From Chlorobium sp. (GTDB lineage: Bacteria; Bacteroidota; Chlorobiia; Chlorobiales; Chlorobiaceae): 64,000 bases of DNA. The stretch is from contig SZXV01000010.1 of the NCBI GenBank assembly GCA_005862225.1, positions 1-64,000 of the forward strand, in the 5' to 3' direction. Made by a program: the position numbers and the translations under genes. A model generated the notes under the pieces. The model was not told the DNA's origin and searched no databases. It worked only from the letters and a program-made list of their open reading frames with translations. Within the stretch, counting starts at the first letter, position 1, and each line of letters starts with the position of its first letter. Below, one piece after another: positions 25,123-34,234 of this stretch.

Positions 25123-26103
25123 ATGATGAAAAGAATAGCGGTGATACTGGTTGCCCATGGAGAAGCTGAAACTGACAGCTTTTTTGAGAATTTCTCCATG
25201 ATCCGCCACACCCTCGCCCATGCGGCTGAGGTGATGAAGCTGCCCCGTCCATTGCAGCTCGTGGCATCGCTGGTTGGAGGGGTGAGAAACAGAGTGACCT
25301 TTCGTGCACAACAATACTGTTCACCACAGAACAGGATCACCAGACAACAGGCCTCGCTCCTCCAGGAGAAGCTCAACAGGATTATGATACCTCGCCAAAA
25401 TAACGTTGAGGTCTATTCGGCATTCCATGCAACACCACCATTTGTCAGCGATATCGTCAAACAGACAAGTGGTCACGACCTGCAGCTCCTGGTCTCCATG
25501 TCCCCCATCGACAATCGGCTCACCTCCGGAAACCTGCAGCAGCTCTCCGCCCGATGCTCGCCTGTCAACGGTCAGCGATGCCCTGTCGTGGTACACGGTT
25601 TCTGGAAAGATGCGAAACTCCGAAAAGTCTATCTCGACTACCTTTTTGGCCGGGAAAAAAATAGCAACGGATCGGCTTTGGTTCTGACGTTTCATGGCAC
25701 TCTGGTCAAGGATACGAAAGGAGGAATACCGACGTTTCATACGGGTTTGAAAGAGATGCAAGAGATGGGTAGTACTCTTCGTCATGCTATCCTTATGGAT
25801 CCTCGCAACAGTTATGAAGCTGTCGAAATAGCATACCTCAACCATGATGTGGGAGGAACCTGGACAAAGCCATCCCTTGCCGAGTCCTTAAAAGCACTCT
25901 CGTCCCGGGAAATCGGAGATGTCGATATTTTCAGTTGTGGTTATTTTTCTGATGGAACAGAAACAATTCTGCACGCACAGAAAGAGGCCGCTGCAAGTTC
26001 TGTCAAAACGATCCGGGTTCTCCCGTGTATCAATGATTCGGAGGCTTTCGCCGACTTTCTTGCCGAAAAGGTTGCTGCAGTTGTAGCTTCCGAATCTCTA
26101 TAA
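25123..26103 (+). CDS. Ferrochelatase-like class II chelatase
   Basis: About 326 residues from [17 protein letters not shown] (25123 or the next ATG, 25126; the 14 codons before lack a clear site). The two-domain ferrochelatase fold is suggested by [10 protein letters not shown] at the start, [29 protein letters not shown] (His in the position of the metal-binding His) and [16 protein letters not shown] (Glu in the partner position). It would insert a metal into a tetrapyrrole. Chlorobi also need BChl, haem and corrinoid; the metal and substrate cannot be told from sequence. It is oriented away from the AbiE operon. Confidence 0.65.
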   Translation: MMKRIAVILVAHGEAETDSFFENFSMIRHTLAHAAEVMKLPRPLQLVASLVGGVRNRVTFRAQQYCSPQNRITRQQASLLQEKLNRIMIPRQNNVEVYSAFHATPPFVSDIVKQTSGHDLQLLVSMSPIDNRLTSGNLQQLSARCSPVNGQRCPVVVHGFWKDAKLRKVYLDYLFGREKNSNGSALVLTFHGTLVKDTKGGIPTFHTGLKEMQEMGSTLRHAILMDPRNSYEAVEIAYLNHDVGGTWTKPSLAESLKALSSREIGDVDIFSCGYFSDGTETILHAQKEAAASSVKTIRVLPCINDSEAFADFLAEKVAAVVASESL

Positions 26104-26176
26104 AGTCACTGAACCCTGAATATCTTTTTCAGGTGATAATTGATAGTCCGCACGTCCACGTCATAGAGCACCCCCA
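26104..26176 (+). pseudogene. Short fragment of the rhuM-like gene, second copy
   Basis: Bases 26112-26176 are nearly identical to about 28395-28460 (from GAATATCTTTTTCAGGTGAT to CATAGAGCACCCCCAT), a piece of the rhuM-type gene. Homology ends at the IS3 remnant, which is joined to it. Confidence 0.8.
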
Positions 26177-26363
26177 TACTGAACACTATCGAACGCGAGA
26201 AGAGGCACGACACAGCCTTTTTGAATACATTGAAGTATTTTACAATCGGAAACGCAAACATTCAACATTAGGGTATAAATCGCCCGTTCAATTTTTACGT
26301 TATAAACAACAATCAATCGCTATGGCTTCTTAGGGTGTCCATTTTTTTGTTGCAAGTTCAGAT
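26177..26363 (+). mobile_element. 3' remnant of an IS3-family insertion sequence
   Basis: Codons for the end of an IS3 transposase integrase domain: [18 protein letters not shown], then [16 protein letters not shown] and SPVQFLRY. It is followed by GTGTCCATTTTTTTGTTGCA, an IS3-like terminal inverted repeat. The rest of the element is missing. The left side abuts the duplicated rhuM fragment, suggesting that the IS arrival and that duplication were linked. Confidence 0.8.
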
Positions 26364-26417
26364 GACGGCACTCACGTATTATGCAGTTGTGGAAAAGCAG
26401 GGCCAGTCATGGGAGGA

Positions 26418-27260
26418 TTAGTCATCAACCCCTTTTTGCAGAATAATAATCTTTTCTTTTGTCTTCTGCCATGCATCCCCCGGTATTAAAGGTGCGAGAG
26501 AATCCAGAACATACCGTGCCGCAGCCTTGGGATCCCATGATCTCCCTATTGTCAGCAGTGGTGAGATATCATCAAGGAAACGAGAGTCATCAAGCTTTTC
26601 GAACAGATTCATCTCAAATTCAGCCCTGGATATCTGATGTTCTTCATACTCCATGTACTGCAAAAAACAGGAGACAACCGTTTCAGGATTAACAGCAAGG
26701 GTTTTGGCTGTTTGCCACAAGTCGAACAAATCCCGCCCTTTTTTTCGCTGATAGAGCGCCCGCAGTTTGGTACCGAGCAATTCATCGATGCGATAGCTTG
26801 AGATTAATGCTGAGCCAGTATACCAGCGGGATGCCATTCTGAATTCAAACTGCTGATATCCAAGTACCGTGAAGTGTTCCCTTGAGTTTATTTCCACTTT
26901 GAGACGTAACGGCAATCCTTCTTCTGATTCCACACGCCAGATCAGCGTTACCCTTCCTTCTGACTGTTTCCGCTTAGGAATACCCAACCAGGGATTGATC
27001 TTTTCTTGTACAGCATCTATGATCGGACCGATTGGCCCCGCTTGCATTTGCACCAGATCAATATTCTCTGAATATCTTGCAGGCAGAAGATGAAGCTTGA
27101 ACAACGCAGTTCCACCACGAAAAGCCAGATTTTTCGCTACAACCGAATGGGAGTAAAGTTCGACCAGGGCACGACAGATAATCAGATCCTGTTCAATCTG
27201 AGATAACTGTGGCCATGGAGCATTGACCCGCCATGCGGTTATATAATCAAGAGGTATCAT
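26418..27260 (-). CDS. AbiEii/AbiGii nucleotidyltransferase-like toxin
   Basis: 280 residues of the DUF1814/AbiEii family: LAFRGGTALFKLHLLPARY, SENIDLVQM and the RIDELLGTKLRALYQRKKGRDLFDL block. AbiEii toxins stop phage growth by nucleotidyltransfer, probably to tRNA. The normal first acidic ligand of the SxDID motif reads Asn here (SENID), so one catalytic acid is lost, which may mean an inactive or altered enzyme. It overlaps the AbiEi gene by ATGA, the usual toxin-antitoxin coupling. Confidence 0.85.
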   Translation of the reverse strand: MIPLDYITAWRVNAPWPQLSQIEQDLIICRALVELYSHSVVAKNLAFRGGTALFKLHLLPARYSENIDLVQMQAGPIGPIIDAVQEKINPWLGIPKRKQSEGRVTLIWRVESEEGLPLRLKVEINSREHFTVLGYQQFEFRMASRWYTGSALISSYRIDELLGTKLRALYQRKKGRDLFDLWQTAKTLAVNPETVVSCFLQYMEYEEHQISRAEFEMNLFEKLDDSRFLDDISPLLTIGRSWDPKAAARYVLDSLAPLIPGDAWQKTKEKIIILQKGVDD

Positions 27261-28039
27261 ATTTCCGGTTCGACCTTTTCATTTGGCAGCAGCCTCCAGC
27301 GGGCCACCATTCGAACGCCGCTATAAGGTTGTGACGGCGAGAGCGGGGTCGGCACAGGATTGCGACTTGCAACATATTCAGCCAATCCATCTACTAATCC
27401 GGCTTCACCAATCACATCAAGCAAATAACCCAATCGCTGAGACCACGCTATGGGAGAGAGTGCAGCTATTTCAGCCAACTTCCCGCCGTCAATATATTCT
27501 GCAAGTTCAGATAAAACAGTCGCCGTATTGTCCAGACCCCCTGCATGATGCGGATAGCCAGTTAAATCAAATGCTGTGACCTCAGGGGTCGATACCTTTA
27601 CATAACCGCGAGGCGTCTTGAAATCCTTTACAGGCATAAGCGCTGCGTTCTTACGTATGATAAAATCAATCCTCACATCCCCACAAATAATAGCTGGTCG
27701 AGCATGTTGCAACAGAACCTGAAACGCCTGAGGGCGTTGATGAGCTGCACCGTAGTGTTCGGCTGCGGTAAGCATGCCTGCATAATAGGGCTCTTTCAGG
27801 TGATCCATCAGTAAAGGAATAAACTGGTTTGCGGGCAAGCATCCCATCTTCCGGTATTCCGGAGGAACGATAACATAAAATCCCCGGTACGGCATGGCAA
27901 CTTCACCCTTATGCCGCAGACGACGCAAGGCCGCACGGGTGGCGATAACGCCTGATCCAAGCGCGTCAGAAGCTTCAGCACCTCTGAAACAGAAGACGCC
28001 TTTGGCTAGCAAAGCATCAATGTAGTCCGAAATAAACAT
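27257..28039 (-). CDS. AbiEi-type antitoxin / transcriptional regulator
   Basis: 260 residues from MFISDYIDALLAKGVF (28039); a TTG seven codons upstream is possible. The N-terminal winged helix (FRGAEASDALGSGVIATRAALRRL RHKGEVA region) would bind the operon promoter. The middle matches AbiEi_4 with YYAGMLTAAEHYGAAHQRPQ and VSTPEVTAFDLTGYPHHAGG. The C-terminal lobe ends in EKVEPEI. It represses and neutralises AbiEii. Complete length. Confidence 0.88.
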   Translation of the reverse strand: MFISDYIDALLAKGVFCFRGAEASDALGSGVIATRAALRRLRHKGEVAMPYRGFYVIVPPEYRKMGCLPANQFIPLLMDHLKEPYYAGMLTAAEHYGAAHQRPQAFQVLLQHARPAIICGDVRIDFIIRKNAALMPVKDFKTPRGYVKVSTPEVTAFDLTGYPHHAGGLDNTATVLSELAEYIDGGKLAEIAALSPIAWSQRLGYLLDVIGEAGLVDGLAEYVASRNPVPTPLSPSQPYSGVRMVARWRLLPNEKVEPEI

Positions 28040-28337
28040 ACCGGTAATTATATGAATCAATCGAATAAAGCAACATAATTCGTTACTTAATACAATTATA
28101 GAATTGGATTATCGTGAATCGTATCGCGAAAGGATGGAGAATGTTCTTGCTGCTTTTGGTTACAACCTAAATTCCCGGAAAATTATAACGATGCCTGTTC
28201 AACCAGTCAGCTCAACTTTCCGGTAAAATCCTCAGTGGTTGCCAAGCTAATGCCCGGCAATTTCCCTTTTCGCAAACCGTCCGGTAACGATGGCCGGAGG
28301 GGTTTGACAGGTACCTCCCTCCTACTCATCGGCCCGG
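28040..28337. other. Intergenic, remnant-like sequence
   Basis: About 300 bases. A short open stretch reads like a gene remnant (RESYRERMENVLAAFGYNL near 28110-28170) but has no start, and I cannot name a family. Confidence 0.3.
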
Positions 28338-28604
28338 TTATTCGGCGGCAGTTATCCAAAAATTTCGGATAACTGAATCTTCCTGCAATTCACTGTCACT
28401 GAATATCTTTTTCAGGTGATAGTTGATAGTGCGCACGTCCACGTCATAGAGCACCCCCATCATCTTCTGGGTAAGCCAGATATTCTCATCGGCATAAACC
28501 GCATCGATGCCGCCAGTGCCGCTGGCAGAGATAAAGGTCAGGTATTCAGCCGCCGAGGAGCGGATAAGAGAGACCTTCTTACCTGATTTTTTTCTCCCGC
28601 TCAT
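28338..28604 (-). pseudogene. N-terminal fragment of a RhuM-family protein
   Basis: 88 residues. [52 protein letters not shown] is the N-terminal part of RhuM-type proteins, normally about 330 residues. The frame ends in IRNFWITAAE, directly after EDSVIRNFxITAxx, a point well inside the family's N-terminal region. The rest of the gene is missing. Another piece of the same sequence is at 26104-26176. Confidence 0.75.
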
Positions 28605-28681
28605 ACTTTCACCCCAAGACTTATTTTCACTGTATGGTCATTATTTCCGGAATGCCCCAAAACTTTTTTTACCGTCTTTCA

Positions 28682-29563
28682 TTAGACATTTTCTTCATAG
28701 TAATATGAGTAGTCGATACCTTTCATAAACATTTCGCGGTCGTTTATTTTGGTGGTAAGCGCTTTTTCCAAAAGTGTTTTTAAAACACTACTTTTGGTTG
28801 GACTTAACATCATCGCATTCATGTAATCTCGTTTGCTTATTTTACTCCAATCAACGCATTTTTTAAGGCGTTTTTTAAGTATCAAATCCAACCATATTCT
28901 GGTGCTTCTTCCATTACCTTCCATAAAAGGGTGGGCAATGTTCATTTCTACATATTTGTTTACGATTTCGTCAAATGTAGTTTCGGGCATTGCTTCGATT
29001 TGCTTTAATGTGCTACCTAAAAAACGTGATACGGCAAATTGAAACCCGCCTTTTGAAATGTTTTTTTTTCTGATCTGCCCTGCAAAATCATATAATCCGC
29101 CAAATAAATAAGCATGTATTTGTTGTAAACCTTTGGTTGAACCAATTTCCAGGCTATTGATAAAAGTACTTTCAAACAATGCATACGCTTTTGTCTTGCT
29201 TTTTCCGTCTATGCTTTCATCACTATAGGTAAACCATTCAATAAACCGATTTGCCTTTTTGCCCGGAAATTCTTTGCCTAAGGCAATAATGCCGCTGTAA
29301 TCCAACATATCAGCAAAACGTCTTTTTCCGTCTGGAGCAAGAAACTTCAACTGGGTAGTAGCACTAACCACTTGGCTATTTTCTTTCTTTAACTTTGCTT
29401 TAAGGTATTTCCAATAATTGCGATTTTTTGAATAGTCATCTTGGTCGGTAAGCACTGCAACAATATCCAACACAGAAAACCACCACTTGGCATTTTCTTC
29501 ATCCCAAATAGCGCGTACTTCGCGGTCGTCAAAGAAACGAATGGATATTTTTGCGTTACGCAT
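28682..29563 (-). CDS. BRO-N / Fic fusion protein (putative AMPylating enzyme)
   Basis: 293 residues with two parts. About 1-95 ([44 protein letters not shown]) is the BRO-N domain also seen in the 57417 protein. About 128-290 is a Fic domain with the catalytic [12 protein letters not shown] and helix [17 protein letters not shown]; it ends [10 protein letters not shown]. Fic enzymes transfer AMP to hydroxyl groups of target proteins. Bacteroidetes homologues are often Fic alone, about 200 residues, so the BRO-N part is extra. No clear inhibitory (S/T)xxxE(G/N) motif was found in the usual place. AT-rich and foreign-looking; it is the last gene of the cassette array. Confidence 0.85.
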   Translation of the reverse strand: MRNAKISIRFFDDREVRAIWDEENAKWWFSVLDIVAVLTDQDDYSKNRNYWKYLKAKLKKENSQVVSATTQLKFLAPDGKRRFADMLDYSGIIALGKEFPGKKANRFIEWFTYSDESIDGKSKTKAYALFESTFINSLEIGSTKGLQQIHAYLFGGLYDFAGQIRKKNISKGGFQFAVSRFLGSTLKQIEAMPETTFDEIVNKYVEMNIAHPFMEGNGRSTRIWLDLILKKRLKKCVDWSKISKRDYMNAMMLSPTKSSVLKTLLEKALTTKINDREMFMKGIDYSYYYEENV

Positions 29564-29650
29564 AGTTAAATTTCTTTTATTTCGATGTTATTTTTTTGAA
29601 GTTATGATATTTTTTTTGAAGCAGAAGTCTGCGGTCTTTTTACAATGAGA

Positions 29651-29780
29651 CATAACGGTTGAGGCTATGGCAAGTGCGGGATTAGATTGCTGCTCAACTG
29701 TCAGCCAGCACAAATGCATGTAAAGATTTCAAATGTTTCAACGTAGAAGCAAACCCGCATTTGCTATAGCGTTTGTTATG
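29651..29780. other. attC-like cassette recombination site 2
   Basis: Long imperfect inverted repeat. The left arm CATAACGGTTGAGGCTATGG continues to GCAAGTGCGGG. The right arm, read on the minus strand, is CATAACAAACGCTATAGCAA and then ATGCGGG. The outer CATAAC boxes are complementary and the inner arms pair with a few extrahelical bases. A stop codon (29776-29778, antitoxin gene) lies inside the outer box, as in integron gene cassettes. The CATAACAAACGC side is close to the outer arm of Vibrio repeats. No experimental support is available here. Confidence 0.6.
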
Positions 29781-29931
29781 CACTGGGCTTTGTTGAATTC
29801 TCCAGTTTCTTCTTCCTGAAATACTCAACAATCTCTTCTTTTGTCATTTTGGAGAGCTTTTCACTCAATTTCTCTCGCTGATCACGCATGAATTTTACTG
29901 CGTCAAATGTTTTCTTAGCTGTTGTCTTCAT
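29776..29931 (-). CDS. Small antitoxin-like protein downstream of the PIN gene
   Basis: 51 residues (begins MKTTAKKTFDAVKFMRDQRE). It is a charged helix-rich protein with KLSEKLSKMTKEEIVEYFRK, typical of short antitoxins paired with PIN genes. Before the IS630 insertion the PIN frame would have read through KELEIRSPRDFMTYEDNS and stopped 17 bases inside this gene, so the two were overlapping partners. Its own stop codon lies inside the attC-like site. It was too short to be found by a length cut-off. Confidence 0.6.
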   Translation of the reverse strand: MKTTAKKTFDAVKFMRDQREKLSEKLSKMTKEEIVEYFRKKKLENSTKPSA

Positions 29932-29973
29932 AGGTCATAAAGTCTCTGGGTGAACGAATTTCTAATTCTTTGT

Positions 29974-31192
29974 AGTGTCATGTCATGCTTCAATTGTCGA
30001 ATAAAGGCGTAACAACTTGATTCTTGCTTTTTCGGTAGTAAAACGCCAATTTATCTTGGCATCAATATTGTTCCGTTCCTTCTCCCATGCTTCAACTTCC
30101 GACCTAACTTCTGTAATCGTATCAATGCGACGGTCCAAGCACTGAGTCGTCAAAACGTTCAATTCTATCTCTGCCATATTCAGCCAGCTTCCATGTTTAG
30201 GGGTATACACAAATTCAAACCTATCCAATAACTCCTTTGCTTTCTGTGGATTAAATGCATGATATAATGATCCTGGTTCATGAGTATTAAGATTGTCCAT
30301 CACCAGTGTAATCCGCTCTGCATGCTGGTACTGATTGGCTATTTCTTCAAGGAATCTGGCCCAATCAACTCTTTTTCTGTTGGTGGTTATTCGAACCATC
30401 CGTTTTCCGACCAACGGCTCATTGGCCATGAAAATATTACAGGTACCTTTCCTGCTGTACTCATAATCATATCTGCCCAACTGTCCAGCAGTTGCAGGTA
30501 TTGGTGTTCTTGTTTCAGCAATCAACTGCTTTGGTGATTCATCCATGCAAACAACCGGGTATAGTGGGTCGTAGGGTTGCTTATAAACGTCAAGCACCAT
30601 CTCCATGTGTGCCACAAAATTCCCATCACTGAGCGGCGGAATTATCCATCCCTTCCTCTTCCAAGGCTTAATGACGTTTTTTTTAAAACCCTTCGGACGG
30701 TCTCATAGGAAATATTGTCCACATAGTTCAGTTCGACTACCTTATCTGCCAATAATCTAAGGGTCCAGCGTTTATGCCCTTCAGGTGCGGCTGAGCAGCT
30801 CAGGGCGACCAAATGAGCTTCAAAGTCCCCATCCGCTTTGCGGCGATACACTCGTGTTGAAGGTTTACCGGTGAGAGCCACATCAAAACCCTCTTCTACA
30901 AATCGCTTTTTTACTCTATCTATTGTCTTCATGCTGATATTCAGAATGCAAGCAATGGTCTCATTTATTGAGCGTTTGGTCTGGTATTCCCCTTCATCAC
31001 AGGCCAGTAAAATCAAGGCATTCATGATGGTTTGAGCGGCGTGCTTTCCTTTGCTGCTGAGTGCATCCAGTTCCTTTCGCTCTTCTTGGGTCAGGGTCAC
31101 TTTGTACTTCTTCATAGTCAAATCTTGGTTGGTTGATTATGAAGAATAAGTTAACGTTTTTAGTGCGATTTTTAATGCATGACACGACAGTA
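29974..31192 (-). mobile_element. IS630-family insertion sequence
   Basis: About 1.2 kb with terminal inverted repeats TAGTGTCATGTCATGC (left) and TACTGTCGTGTCATGC (right end, complement), two mismatches. TA is at both ends, the IS630 target and duplication. The single transposase occupies almost all of the element. It is inserted in the 3' end of the PIN gene at 31172, whose last codons continue on the other side of the element (29973 downward). Confidence 0.88.
29983..31121 (-). CDS. IS630 transposase, in two frames joined by likely -1 frameshift
   Basis: The first frame (31121-30642, 159 residues) holds an HTH region: RSINETIACILNISMKTIDR, then RRVLKKTSLS. The second frame (to 29983) holds the DDE catalytic domain with VVCMDESPKQL (Asp), LVMDNLNTHEPGSLY (Asp) and SWLNMAEIELNV (Glu). 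The frames meet at TTTTAAAAAAAACG, where eight A's follow four T's. A one-base backward slip joins R-V-L-K-K to N-V-I-K-P-W in register, giving a normal about 340-residue transposase. This could be programmed frameshifting, known in some IS elements, or a single-base mutation. Confidence 0.82.
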
Positions 31193-31600
31193 GCCATTCT
31201 TGATGTTAATTGCATTATAGCCGCGAATTCTCTGGACATTCACAATATGTTTGAAATTCCAGCTAATCAAATAGTCCGCACGGTTTATTGTTGCCAGGGC
31301 AATGTGTAGGCAGTCTGCAAAACTGGTCTGGCCGACAACTTTCTCTGCAATGTACTGAGTTGCTAATTCAACCGCTTCGTCGTTGGTTTCCATAAATTCG
31401 GTGTTCTCAGCCCTTAAACTTGTAACAAGTTTCTTAACTCTCTCAGGAGCAGAACTTAGCTCGTCTTGAGTAACAGCAGAGAATAAAAGTCTAAATTCTC
31501 CATTCTGAAGTCTCTCAAAAAGCGGTCTCGTGAATTCGGAAAATTCCTCGTCGAAATAGCCGCCAAAAACTGAAGTGTCGATATAAAGTCTTTGTTTCAT
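31172..31600 (-). pseudogene. PIN-domain toxin gene interrupted at its 3' end by IS630
   Basis: The PIN domain is nearly intact: MKQRLYIDTSVFGGYFDEEF (first Asp), QTSFADCLHIALATINRADYL (central acidic) and ISWNFKHIVNV. It ends INIKNGYCRVMH, where the last four residues come from the IS630 left part of the reading. The original tail (YKELEIRSPRDFMTYEDNS) can be read across the IS from 29973 on. The loss of about 18 residues may or may not spoil activity. Confidence 0.8.
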
Positions 31601-31671
31601 GCTATAAAGGTAGTAAAAATCTCTGAAATTTTGTCTGATTTTCGAGGCCGAGCATTTTTTTTAGCCTTGTT

Positions 31672-31768
31672 GTTAACGAATAGCAACAGCCGCCGTGCCA
31701 GCCCTTGTGCGTCAGCGTGTGCGTTGGGAAAAAAGGGCTGGCATGGTCGGTCTGTTGCATGTTAGCGG
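31672..31768. other. attC-like cassette recombination site 1
   Basis: Inverted repeat of about 24 paired bases: GCAACAGCCGCCGTGCCAGC on the left, and CTGTTGC...GGGCTGGC on the right (AAGGGCTGGCATGGTCGGTC). Outer boxes are GTTAAC (left) and GTTAGCGG (right, 31761). The minus strand reads CCGCTAAC...GTTAAC, the layout of an attC with R'' and R' boxes and a few extrahelical bases. It is immediately past the last gene of the 7-kb cassette. The 10-mer GTTAGCGGTT occurs here and, inverted, at 38862-38871. Confidence 0.6.
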
Positions 31769-31792
31769 TTTTATTCATTTATTATCAATATC

Positions 31793-32884
31793 TTAATTCA
31801 TGTGTTTGCATGGTAAAGTAAATGAGTAATTTTTACACAATTCTTTGCAAAAACGACAACCATTATCAAAATTAGTAAGTAAACTATTTGAATTGCAAGT
31901 AGATAAAGCCTCTTCTACCAATAAATTTGAAGTATAATTTAAGTTACTATCGTGATGATATAGGTCAATTGCAAATAATTTTGAAATATAATGCTCTAAT
32001 GCCAATTGAATCATATTATCGTTTTCAAACTTTTCCTGATGTATAATATTTCTGTCTATCTGAATTTCAAACTTACTGTTTAATAACTCTTTATTGTTCG
32101 GATAATCTATAATGATGTTTCTATTATTAGTGTCAATAATAAAAATTTTACGAATACAAATATCTGAAAATAAACAAGAAAAATGATATGAATTAACACT
32201 ATTATTATGGTTTAAATTTATAAAACCAAATCCATGATCTTTGTAGATATTATGTCCAATAACCATATTTTGAGTATAAGTAGATACTAACTTTGCAGAA
32301 CCTAATAACTCTGTTGCCAAATATAATTGATGCGGTATTTCAATCGTGAAAATATGTGGCGGTATAGTTTCTGTAAAACCTCTCATTTCAAGTGTATCTT
32401 GTGTTCTATTTTTACAAAAGAAACTAAACATCAGTTTTGGAATTATTTCATTTTGCCTAATTAATTCAATCATTTTCTTTGTGGCTTGGGAAAATAAGTA
32501 ATTTTGCATTACCTCAATATAGATATTTAAAGATTTTAACCATTCAATATCTTTGAGTTTGGTAACTAATGGCTTTTCTACTATGAAATATTTGAAACCT
32601 CTACTCACCATTTCTTGAATAACGTTTTTATGTGTTTCTGTTGGTGTGCAAATATCTATTAATGAACAAGATACATGGTTGTATTTTAAGTCATAAATCG
32701 TGATAAAAGAAATAAATTGCGAATATTGCATTACAAGTTCCTTTATTTCTTTTTCAACAAAATTTCCTGTAATAATTAATATATTAAACAACTGCTTATT
32801 TCTTATTTCTAAATAAGCATTCAGATGTAATAAAGTGGCTTTCCCAGAACCAACTATTATAATGTTTTGTAAATGGTTTTTCAT
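31793..32884 (-). CDS. Gfo/Idh/MocA-like NAD(P)-dependent oxidoreductase
   Basis: 363 residues. The N-terminal Rossmann segment (IIIVGSGKATLLHLNAYLEI, then SLIDICTPTETHKNVIQEM) and the Gfo/Idh EKP-type motif IVEKPLVTKLKDIEWL are clear. A C-terminal alpha/beta domain is less conserved. The last 30 residues hold CRFCKELCKNYSFTLPC, an unusual cysteine-rich end that might bind metal. It would oxidise or reduce a hydroxyl of a sugar-like molecule. It overlaps the radical SAM gene upstream by ATGA. AT-rich (about 30% GC by eye), like its neighbours. Confidence 0.8.
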   Translation of the reverse strand: MKNHLQNIIIVGSGKATLLHLNAYLEIRNKQLFNILIITGNFVEKEIKELVMQYSQFISFITIYDLKYNHVSCSLIDICTPTETHKNVIQEMVSRGFKYFIVEKPLVTKLKDIEWLKSLNIYIEVMQNYLFSQATKKMIELIRQNEIIPKLMFSFFCKNRTQDTLEMRGFTETIPPHIFTIEIPHQLYLATELLGSAKLVSTYTQNMVIGHNIYKDHGFGFINLNHNNSVNSYHFSCLFSDICIRKIFIIDTNNRNIIIDYPNNKELLNSKFEIQIDRNIIHQEKFENDNMIQLALEHYISKLFAIDLYHHDSNLNYTSNLLVEEALSTCNSNSLLTNFDNGCRFCKELCKNYSFTLPCKHMN

Positions 32885-34224
32885 ACAAATTGCTTAAATG
32901 ACAACGAAAGTCCATTTTCCATAACTAACATCGGATAATGTATTTTCCCGTCTGGTGCAACTAATTGTATATAGCCCTCTTTATTATCATAAAATTTTAT
33001 TGTGTCATAAATACTATTTGTTAGTTCTTGTATCCATCGTTCAATTATTGCCATAAAATACTGACAACGCAAATTATCCCATTCATTTAAAGCATCATTA
33101 GAAATAAATAAGTAACGTTGTACACTTCCTCTACATATGGTTCTTGCAAAACAATCTTTACATTGCATTTGATAATTATCTAAATATCTTTTGCTTAATA
33201 ATTCATTTTTGTTTTTATTAAAAAGAATGTTATCGTTATCTAAATGACCAATTTGTAAATTATCAAAATCCTGATGTAAATGATGAATTATTGCATTTGA
33301 TACAACAATCTCACCATTGGACAAAATATTAAGAAAATTCATTTTGTTGTTAGGTCCCCCTGCCCTTAAATGATCCAAAGGCAATACTTTAACATGAATT
33401 CCTTTTGCCTCTGCTATTGGTATTAAGTTAAATACAAGATTTACATAATCTTCTACTGATGGTGCAACATCTTTTAAAGAAACCGCTCTTCCATTAAAAG
33501 TATGTAGATGTTCTAACATTAAACGATTTGTATATTGACTTACAGTTGGTAATAAGCAAGTATTTAATTCGTGAACATTATTCTTGGTTACAGTTGCACG
33601 TAACGCAACTCTCCGTGAAACCAAAGAAATTGTTTCCATAGAATTAAGCATACTGCTTAGTGAGTTAGATTCTGTTAATAATGGCTTTTGTTTGTTGTGG
33701 TTTATTAGACCATCAAATGAAATCTGAAATACTAAATTCTTAAATTTAAGTAATTTATTAAGCAAAGTGGAATCCATTACACCATTAGTAACTAAACATA
33801 CTTTAATATAAGGGTACTTTTGAGCCTCTTCAAGCATTGCAATTAAAGCCACTGGATTTTGTGTAGGTTCGCCACCCCACCCGAAAATTATTAATTCTTT
33901 TTCCGTTTGTTTAGCAAGTGCTTTAACAGCATTACGTACCATTTCGACACTCATAACACCCAAACCACCAGCCGGTTTTACATAACAATATGGACACTCC
34001 ATATTACATTTAGTAGTCAGAGTAACTGCAGCTGCATTTGCCTCGCATATAAAATCTGGTTCAGGAATTATATTTATTGCTTTTAATTTTGATTCAATTA
34101 TTTTATCTAAATTTTCCTGTGGTTTGAAAACAGCAAATTCTTTATCTACTGCATTGTAGAAATAATAAATTCCTTGTCTTTCAGTACCAAGCCATCCATT
34201 TTTAACATGAAAATTATTAATCAT
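32881..34224 (-). CDS. Radical SAM enzyme with SPASM-like C-terminal cysteine region
   Basis: 447 residues. CxxxCxxC at C73, C77 and C80 (TKCNMECPYCY) binds the [4Fe-4S] cluster that cleaves SAM, and the GGEP motif (GWGGEPTQNP) contacts the methionine. A second cysteine group (QCKDCFARTICRG about 345, LRCQYF about 378) resembles a SPASM auxiliary cluster site. The N-terminal about 60 residues may be a small binding domain. SPASM enzymes modify peptides or sulfatase-type proteins. Here no precursor peptide or sulfatase is close, so the substrate is unknown. It overlaps the following Gfo gene and is ten bases after the fusion gene. Confidence 0.88.
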   Translation of the reverse strand: MINNFHVKNGWLGTERQGIYYFYNAVDKEFAVFKPQENLDKIIESKLKAINIIPEPDFICEANAAAVTLTTKCNMECPYCYVKPAGGLGVMSVEMVRNAVKALAKQTEKELIIFGWGGEPTQNPVALIAMLEEAQKYPYIKVCLVTNGVMDSTLLNKLLKFKNLVFQISFDGLINHNKQKPLLTESNSLSSMLNSMETISLVSRRVALRATVTKNNVHELNTCLLPTVSQYTNRLMLEHLHTFNGRAVSLKDVAPSVEDYVNLVFNLIPIAEAKGIHVKVLPLDHLRAGGPNNKMNFLNILSNGEIVVSNAIIHHLHQDFDNLQIGHLDNDNILFNKNKNELLSKRYLDNYQMQCKDCFARTICRGSVQRYLFISNDALNEWDNLRCQYFMAIIERWIQELTNSIYDTIKFYDNKEGYIQLVAPDGKIHYPMLVMENGLSLSFKQFV

Positions 34225-34234
34225 AAATCACAGA

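Noticed and set aside
31601-31792. Rho-independent terminator at GCCAGCCCTT / AAGGGCTGGC
   Set aside because: Stem is much longer than needed, has outer GTTAAC/GTTAGC boxes and no U-run; the attC-like reading fits better.
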